DNA from: an uncultured Hyphomicrobiales bacterium
Lineage (GTDB): Bacteria > Pseudomonadota > Alphaproteobacteria > Rhizobiales > Beijerinckiaceae
NCBI GenBank assembly: GCA_903918155.1
Contig: CAIXDD010000135.1
Location: 1 to 9,390 of the forward strand
Length of the DNA stretch: 9,390 nt
Direction of reading: 5' to 3'
Shown: positions 5,867 through 9,390 of the stretch, one piece after another
Layout of the letters: each line of letters opens with the position of its first letter
How positions within the stretch are numbered: the first letter of the stretch is position 1
Translations under genes and position numbers: made by a program
Notes under the pieces: generated by a model
What the model was told of the DNA's origin: nothing
What the model saw: the letters and a program-made list of their open reading frames with translations, nothing else
Databases searched by the model: none

Positions 5867-6955
5867 TCATTTCATGAACTCTTCCATGCGCGCCTCAACG
5901 CCCCGGCGCTTCAGCTCATCGAGATAGATCTGATGCACGCGCGGATCCTGATCGCGATATTCGATCTGGTTGCCGCCGCTCTTCACATCCACGTCCACGC
6001 CGCGATAGACCTTCCACATATTCTGCGTGAACGGATAGCGCACGCTGCCATGGCCGATGGCGATATAGCGGGTTCTCTGCGCGCTCGTGTTGAAGTGCTG
6101 GTGATACATCATGTCCGGCGGCGCGAAGACCCAGCCTTGGCGCCAGTCGATGCGCACGAAATCCTTGTCGCCTTCGTACCAGAACAGCGAATAGCCTTCG
6201 CCGGAGAGGCAGAACACATGCACGTCGGGCCCGTGGCGATGGGCTTTCTTATAGGTGCCGACTTTCATTTCGGAAATATGGGCGTGCAGCACGCTGTCGG
6301 CGAGGATGAGCTGGATATGGGCGGAATTGGCGCCGCGCGCAGCCCATTCGCGCAATTCGAGATTAGTGGCGTCGGGAACGAAATTCGTCTCCCACATATG
6401 TTTGCCGGGCCGCACGGGGATGAAATCCCCCTCGCCCTGAAAATGCGTCGCGCTTCCCTCCCGTTCGGGGAAGGTGAAGGAATTGTCGAACACGAAACGC
6501 TCGCTATGAAACAGATTCATTGCGGCGGGCATGTTGCTGCAGATGGCCACACGCGCGGGTTCGCGCAAGGAGGCGTTGAAGAATTGATGCCGCATGTTGA
6601 TGGGCGGCGCAAAGACGCTGTTGGCCCCCCATTCGAAGGAATGTTTGCCGCCGTTATGGCTCTCCACCGACGTTGCGCCGTGGCCGGAGATCACGATCAC
6701 CGCGTCTTCGCAGAAATGCCGCATGGGCTCGGTCTTGCCGCCCGGCGGAATCTCCAGAACGAAGATCGTCATGAAATCGCCGCGGCCCTTCACATGGGCG
6801 ATGCAGCCGGGCACGCCGTAGCGCGCCCAATGGGCCACCGGCAGCGTGCGCAGATCGAAACCGAAATCCTCATGGATGGGCACGCCCTCGCCCTTGGTCC
6901 ATTCGAGGTAAGGGTCGATCATGAATTTTCCGGCCGGCGGATCCTGGTTCAGCAT
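5867..6955 (-). CDS. Two-domain cupin protein, possible ring-cleavage dioxygenase-like enzyme
   Basis: A 362-residue bicupin with no signal peptide. The start ATG at 6953-6955 has GAGG 6 bases upstream. A TTG at 6965-6967 overlapping the upstream stop is less likely. The first cupin (about residues 65-135) has a degenerate metal set: Met78/His80, Asp84, and His123 in PPINMRHQFFN. The second (about 225-295) is well formed, with HRH (His239, His241), His246 at the usual glutamate position, and His285 in PPDMMYHQHFN, giving a possible four-histidine metal site. Two-domain cupins of this size include gentisate/salicylate-type ring-cleaving dioxygenases, but I do not see a specific match, so the activity is open. 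It begins 8 bp after the second M24 gene and ends 23 bp before TctC copy 3, which argues for one operon and one pathway. Confidence 0.8.
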   Translation of the reverse strand: MLNQDPPAGKFMIDPYLEWTKGEGVPIHEDFGFDLRTLPVAHWARYGVPGCIAHVKGRGDFMTIFVLEIPPGGKTEPMRHFCEDAVIVISGHGATSVESHNGGKHSFEWGANSVFAPPINMRHQFFNASLREPARVAICSNMPAAMNLFHSERFVFDNSFTFPEREGSATHFQGEGDFIPVRPGKHMWETNFVPDATNLELREWAARGANSAHIQLILADSVLHAHISEMKVGTYKKAHRHGPDVHVFCLSGEGYSLFWYEGDKDFVRIDWRQGWVFAPPDMMYHQHFNTSAQRTRYIAIGHGSVRYPFTQNMWKVYRGVDVDVKSGGNQIEYRDQDPRVHQIYLDELKRRGVEARMEEFMK

Positions 6956-6963
6956 GGTCGACC

Positions 6964-8133
6964 TCAAAGAAGTGTGATGGAGTCGGGCGCGCTCGCGAAG
7001 GACTCAACGCCCGCCTGCGTCACCTGAACGGTTTGCGCGAGCGCCGCGCCATTGCGCCCGTCATGGGCGATGACGCGCAGGGCGAGGGTTTCTCCTCCAT
7101 TGAGGCGCCCCGCGCTCGCGCTCGAGATGCGCACGCCTTCTTCATGATCGAGGCCGATGCCGCCGCCCAGCCCATACAAGGCGGCGGAGGCGGCGAGATC
7201 GCCGAGCGCGGATGTCGCGGCGCCCGCCACATCGCAAACGGCGACGCCGGCCCGACAGGCGGCGCGCATCGCGTCCAAAGCGGCGGCGCAGCGTCGATGA
7301 ATGTCTTGCGCGCCCGCATTCGCAGCGCCGATGGAGAAGCTGCGCGCGGCCTCGCCCCAATAACGCTGGTTTTGAACGGCGACGTAAACAAGCACGCTCT
7401 CGCCTGCGGCGATCTGGCGATCATGCGGCGGGCGCAAGGGCGCGCCGGCCCGTTCGCCGGACGCGACGAGGAAACGCGCGTCCTCTGCGCCTTGCGCGCG
7501 ACAGAGCCGCTCAAGCTCCGCCACGGCGGCGCGCAGGTTCACGCCGGCGCGCAGGGCGCCCTTCGCCTCGTCCAGCGCATGCGCCGCGATGGCTGCGGCG
7601 CGCCGGACGGCTCCGGTTTCATGCGCGTCCTTGCTTGCGCGCAGCGCGTTCAGCCGCTCATCCCGCTCGCTCCAGACGATGTCGGCGCGGCCATTCGCGA
7701 TGAGGCTCCACTCGGGAAAGGGCATGGCGCCCGCTACGCCGCAAAGGCCGATGCGCGCGCCCTTGGCGGCGCGCTCCTCCAGCAGCGTGAGCAGGTCTTT
7801 TGAGATCTTGCCGAAGGCGCGGATGTCCTCGACGAAGGTGATGGTCTTGGCGGCGGGAATGTCGCGCGTGCTGATATTGGCGAGCAGGATCGGCTCGCCT
7901 TCGCGCGGCACGAAGGCCAATGCGGAGCGCACGCGCGGCATGAAATTCGTCGCATAGACGACCGGCCCATGTCGCTCGACATCCCCCATCAGAAGCCATG
8001 CATCGTCGCCGGCGGCGACGATCTCGCTCTGCAGCCGCGCGAGGCGGGTGCGATAGGCTTCCATCGGAAGGAGCGCGCGGTCCCAGTAAAGCGCGCCGCG
8101 CTTCACCACAGAATGCATCGTGCGCATGGTCAT
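6964..8133 (-). CDS. M24-family (creatinase/aminopeptidase fold) protein B, metal site lost
   Basis: A 389-residue protein with an N-terminal creatinase-type domain (to about residue 165) and a C-terminal pita-bread M24 domain. The start ATG at 8131-8133 overlaps the stop of the preceding M24 gene (ATGA) and has GGAGAG a few bases upstream; further ATGs at 8127 and 8118 are possible. Compared with the five metal ligands of methionine aminopeptidase and Xaa-Pro peptidases (Asp, Asp, His, Glu, Glu), the aligned positions are Tyr250, Glu261, Gly324 (in GLGGGIGL instead of GHGIGL), a small or hydrophobic residue in LRVIAHDG, and Ala366. The HEEG motif (His330-Glu331), corresponding to HExP, is kept. 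This is therefore unlikely to be a metallopeptidase; it may be a creatinase-like hydrolase or a non-catalytic partner of the neighbouring M24 protein. No signal peptide. The alignment was done by eye. Confidence 0.82.
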   Translation of the reverse strand: MTMRTMHSVVKRGALYWDRALLPMEAYRTRLARLQSEIVAAGDDAWLLMGDVERHGPVVYATNFMPRVRSALAFVPREGEPILLANISTRDIPAAKTITFVEDIRAFGKISKDLLTLLEERAAKGARIGLCGVAGAMPFPEWSLIANGRADIVWSERDERLNALRASKDAHETGAVRRAAAIAAHALDEAKGALRAGVNLRAAVAELERLCRAQGAEDARFLVASGERAGAPLRPPHDRQIAAGESVLVYVAVQNQRYWGEAARSFSIGAANAGAQDIHRRCAAALDAMRAACRAGVAVCDVAGAATSALGDLAASAALYGLGGGIGLDHEEGVRISSASAGRLNGGETLALRVIAHDGRNGAALAQTVQVTQAGVESFASAPDSITLL

Positions 8134-9260
8134 GAGGCTCTCCAGAACAGGCGTTGCGCCGTGCGGGTGAGTTTCTCCGGCCCGTCCTCGCCGACGACGA
8201 CCGTGTCGCCCAGCATGAGATAGCCGGTCTCGGGAACATATTGATTGGGGTGGACGACGAAGGTCATGTCGCGTTCGAAGATCGGCGCGGAGAATTCCGT
8301 GAGATCGGCGGGCGCGGCGCCGCCGAGACCGAGGCCGTGCCCGCGCGTGCGCATGTAAGGCGGCCGGCAATAATCCGCGTAACCATATTTGCTGATGACC
8401 TCATTCACCGCTTTCGCCACGCCGCTGGACGGCAGGCCCGGACGCACGGCGGCAAGCCCCGCGTCCTCGGCCTCGATCAGCATGTCGAATTTCGCGCGTT
8501 GCAGCGCGCTTGGCTCGCCGAGAATGAAGGTTCGGCAGAGCTGGGCGAAATAGCCCTGATAGCAGGGCGTGATCTCGCCGATCACGAGATCGCCCGCTTC
8601 CAGCCGACGATCATTCACCGCACGCACGGCGACATTATGCGCCCCTGTCGCGATGAGGCCGAAATTATCCTCCGAGCCGAGGCTTTGCATCGCCGCCTCG
8701 ACTTCGGCGGCGAGTTCGTATTCGCGCATGCCGGGCTGCGCCACCGCGCATAAATGCTCAAACCCCTTGTCGGCGATTTCGGCCGCCTTGCGCACGCGCG
8801 CAAGCTCGAAGGGTTTGCGCGTCCGCGACGCCGCGCGCAACATGTCGGCGCCATCCGCCGGCTCCTGTCCCAGGGCCGCGAAAAACGCGCGCGCGCGGGC
8901 GAGCGGCATGACGTCCGTTCCCGTCATCGCGAGCGGGCCTGACAGCGCAATCGCCGATTGCGCCATGACGGCGGGCAGCTCGTCCTCGCTCACGCAGATC
9001 ACGTCCTTGCAGCCGCAGGCTTCGCGCGCGCGCGCCTCGTCCCATTTCGGGCTGGAAATGAGGGTCGGCGCGCCCTGCGCGGGCACGATCAGGGCGGAGG
9101 GGCCGAGCGCGCGGTGATCGGTCAACAGCATGATCGGGTCTGGACGCAGCATATTATGCTGCGCGCCGTAATAAGCGACGAGACCGCTCAATCCGCGTTC
9201 GACGAGCGCGCGCTGCAGGTCGTGCAGACGTTCGAGCAATTGGCTTTCGCGTGCGCTCAT
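8130..9260 (-). CDS. M24-family (creatinase/aminopeptidase fold) protein A
   Basis: A 376-residue cytoplasmic protein with an N-terminal creatinase-type domain (about 1-150) and a C-terminal M24 domain (about 155-376). The ATG at 9258-9260 overlaps the stop of the hydantoinase B-like gene (ATGA). GGGAGAGG lies just upstream within that gene's end, which implies translational coupling. The metal-ligand positions read Glu229, Gln240, His308 (kept, in RGHGLGLGG), His337 (in VVHPN instead of the EPG motif) and Gly351. The ending GYLMLGDTVVVGEDG resembles creatinase and related C-N hydrolases more than true Xaa-Pro peptidases. I infer a metal-independent or altered-metal hydrolase acting on a small C-N substrate, possibly paired with the next M24 protein. 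Databases will probably label it Xaa-Pro peptidase, which the residues do not support. Confidence 0.85.
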   Translation of the reverse strand: MSARESQLLERLHDLQRALVERGLSGLVAYYGAQHNMLRPDPIMLLTDHRALGPSALIVPAQGAPTLISSPKWDEARAREACGCKDVICVSEDELPAVMAQSAIALSGPLAMTGTDVMPLARARAFFAALGQEPADGADMLRAASRTRKPFELARVRKAAEIADKGFEHLCAVAQPGMREYELAAEVEAAMQSLGSEDNFGLIATGAHNVAVRAVNDRRLEAGDLVIGEITPCYQGYFAQLCRTFILGEPSALQRAKFDMLIEAEDAGLAAVRPGLPSSGVAKAVNEVISKYGYADYCRPPYMRTRGHGLGLGGAAPADLTEFSAPIFERDMTFVVHPNQYVPETGYLMLGDTVVVGEDGPEKLTRTAQRLFWRAS

Positions 9261-9390
9261 CTGGCCTCTCCCGCCTGCGCCGGTTGGGCTGCGGCGAGTT
9301 GCGCGCGCAGGGCTTTCGTCTGGCCGGCGTTCACTTGCATGGTCGCAGGATCGATCACGACTCCGTAATCGTCGCGCGCGGCGTCCAGCG
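9257..9390 (-). CDS. Hydantoinase B/oxoprolinase-like subunit, C-terminal fragment (runs off window)
   Basis: Only the last 43 codons are present, ending with TGA at 9257-9259, which overlaps the start of the M24 gene. The segment containing ARDDYGVVIDPATMQVN followed by a TKALRAQL helix looks like the usual C-terminus of hydantoinase B (HyuB) proteins, where a YGVV strand and a short charged helix end the chain. HyuB works with HyuA in ATP-dependent opening of hydantoin, 5-oxoproline and related lactam rings, or in the related acetone and acetophenone carboxylases. A HyuA gene would be expected further upstream, beyond the right edge. The identification rests on a short stretch and is tentative. 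The codon use is like that of the downstream genes. Confidence 0.6.
   Translation of the reverse strand, partial: LDAARDDYGVVIDPATMQVNAGQTKALRAQLAAAQPAQAGEAR

Noticed and set aside
3854..7027. Three long plus-strand open frames (3854-4705, 4662-5771 and 5768-7027)
   Set aside because: All are antisense to the amidohydrolase, TctC copy 3 and bicupin genes, which have strong motifs and ribosome-binding sites. The antisense products have no family features.
7142..7360. Arg-rich small open frames inside the M24 genes on both strands
   Set aside because: Shadows of the real reading frame with no ribosome-binding site and composition typical of out-of-frame translation.
8134..8370. N-terminal extension of M24 protein B to 8370
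   Set aside because: It would overlap the conserved end of M24 protein A by some 240 bp with low-complexity Arg-rich sequence. The ATGA overlap with a nearby GGAGAG is far better.
8885..8900. Alternating CG runs (such as cgcgcgcgcggg) as possible repeat or Z-DNA elements
   Set aside because: They lie within the coding frame of M24 protein A and are expected from the codon use of this GC-rich DNA.

Overview
The window is GC-rich DNA with dense coding and a strong third-position G/C bias. The bias is strong enough that long open frames also run antisense to the real genes. Gene style (many TctC/Bug-type binding proteins, bicupins, M24 pairs beside hydantoinases) suggests an alphaproteobacterium, probably of the Hyphomicrobiales (rhizobial, methylotrophic or Beijerinckia-like). 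This is inference; there is no rRNA or marker gene to prove it. I see no tRNA, rRNA, CRISPR, insertion sequence or phage gene.

Layout: the left edge holds the last ~118 codons of a plus-strand sensor histidine kinase (2-358). It ends tail-to-tail against a long minus-strand block that fills the rest of the window. In the direction of transcription (right to left) the block reads: the last 43 codons of a hydantoinase B/oxoprolinase-like subunit; an M24 (creatinase/aminopeptidase fold) protein; a second, different M24 protein; a two-domain cupin; a secreted TctC-type solute-binding protein; a 136-bp gap with a candidate promoter and inverted repeat; an ACMSD-like amidohydrolase/decarboxylase; a 190-bp gap; a pirin-like bicupin of the YhhW type; and two more TctC-type binding proteins, separated by a 141-bp gap rich in inverted repeats.

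How the genes may work together: the first four genes are tightly coupled (two ATGA stop/start overlaps, then an 8-bp gap), so they are very likely one transcript that also includes the TctC gene 23 bp further on. The combination of periplasmic binding proteins for small organic acids or amides, a ring or lactam hydrolase (HyuB), two creatinase-fold proteins, a cupin and a metal-dependent amidohydrolase/decarboxylase looks like a catabolic island for a carboxylated or nitrogen-containing small molecule. The substrate cannot be read from the sequence. No membrane subunits (TctA/TctB) and no dedicated transcription factor are present in the window.

The main oddities are that both M24 proteins have lost most of the canonical metal ligands, in complementary ways; that three orphan TctC proteins cluster together, one with an altered ligand loop; and that a CTTGCGC/GCGCAAG inverted repeat occurs upstream of two of the genes.
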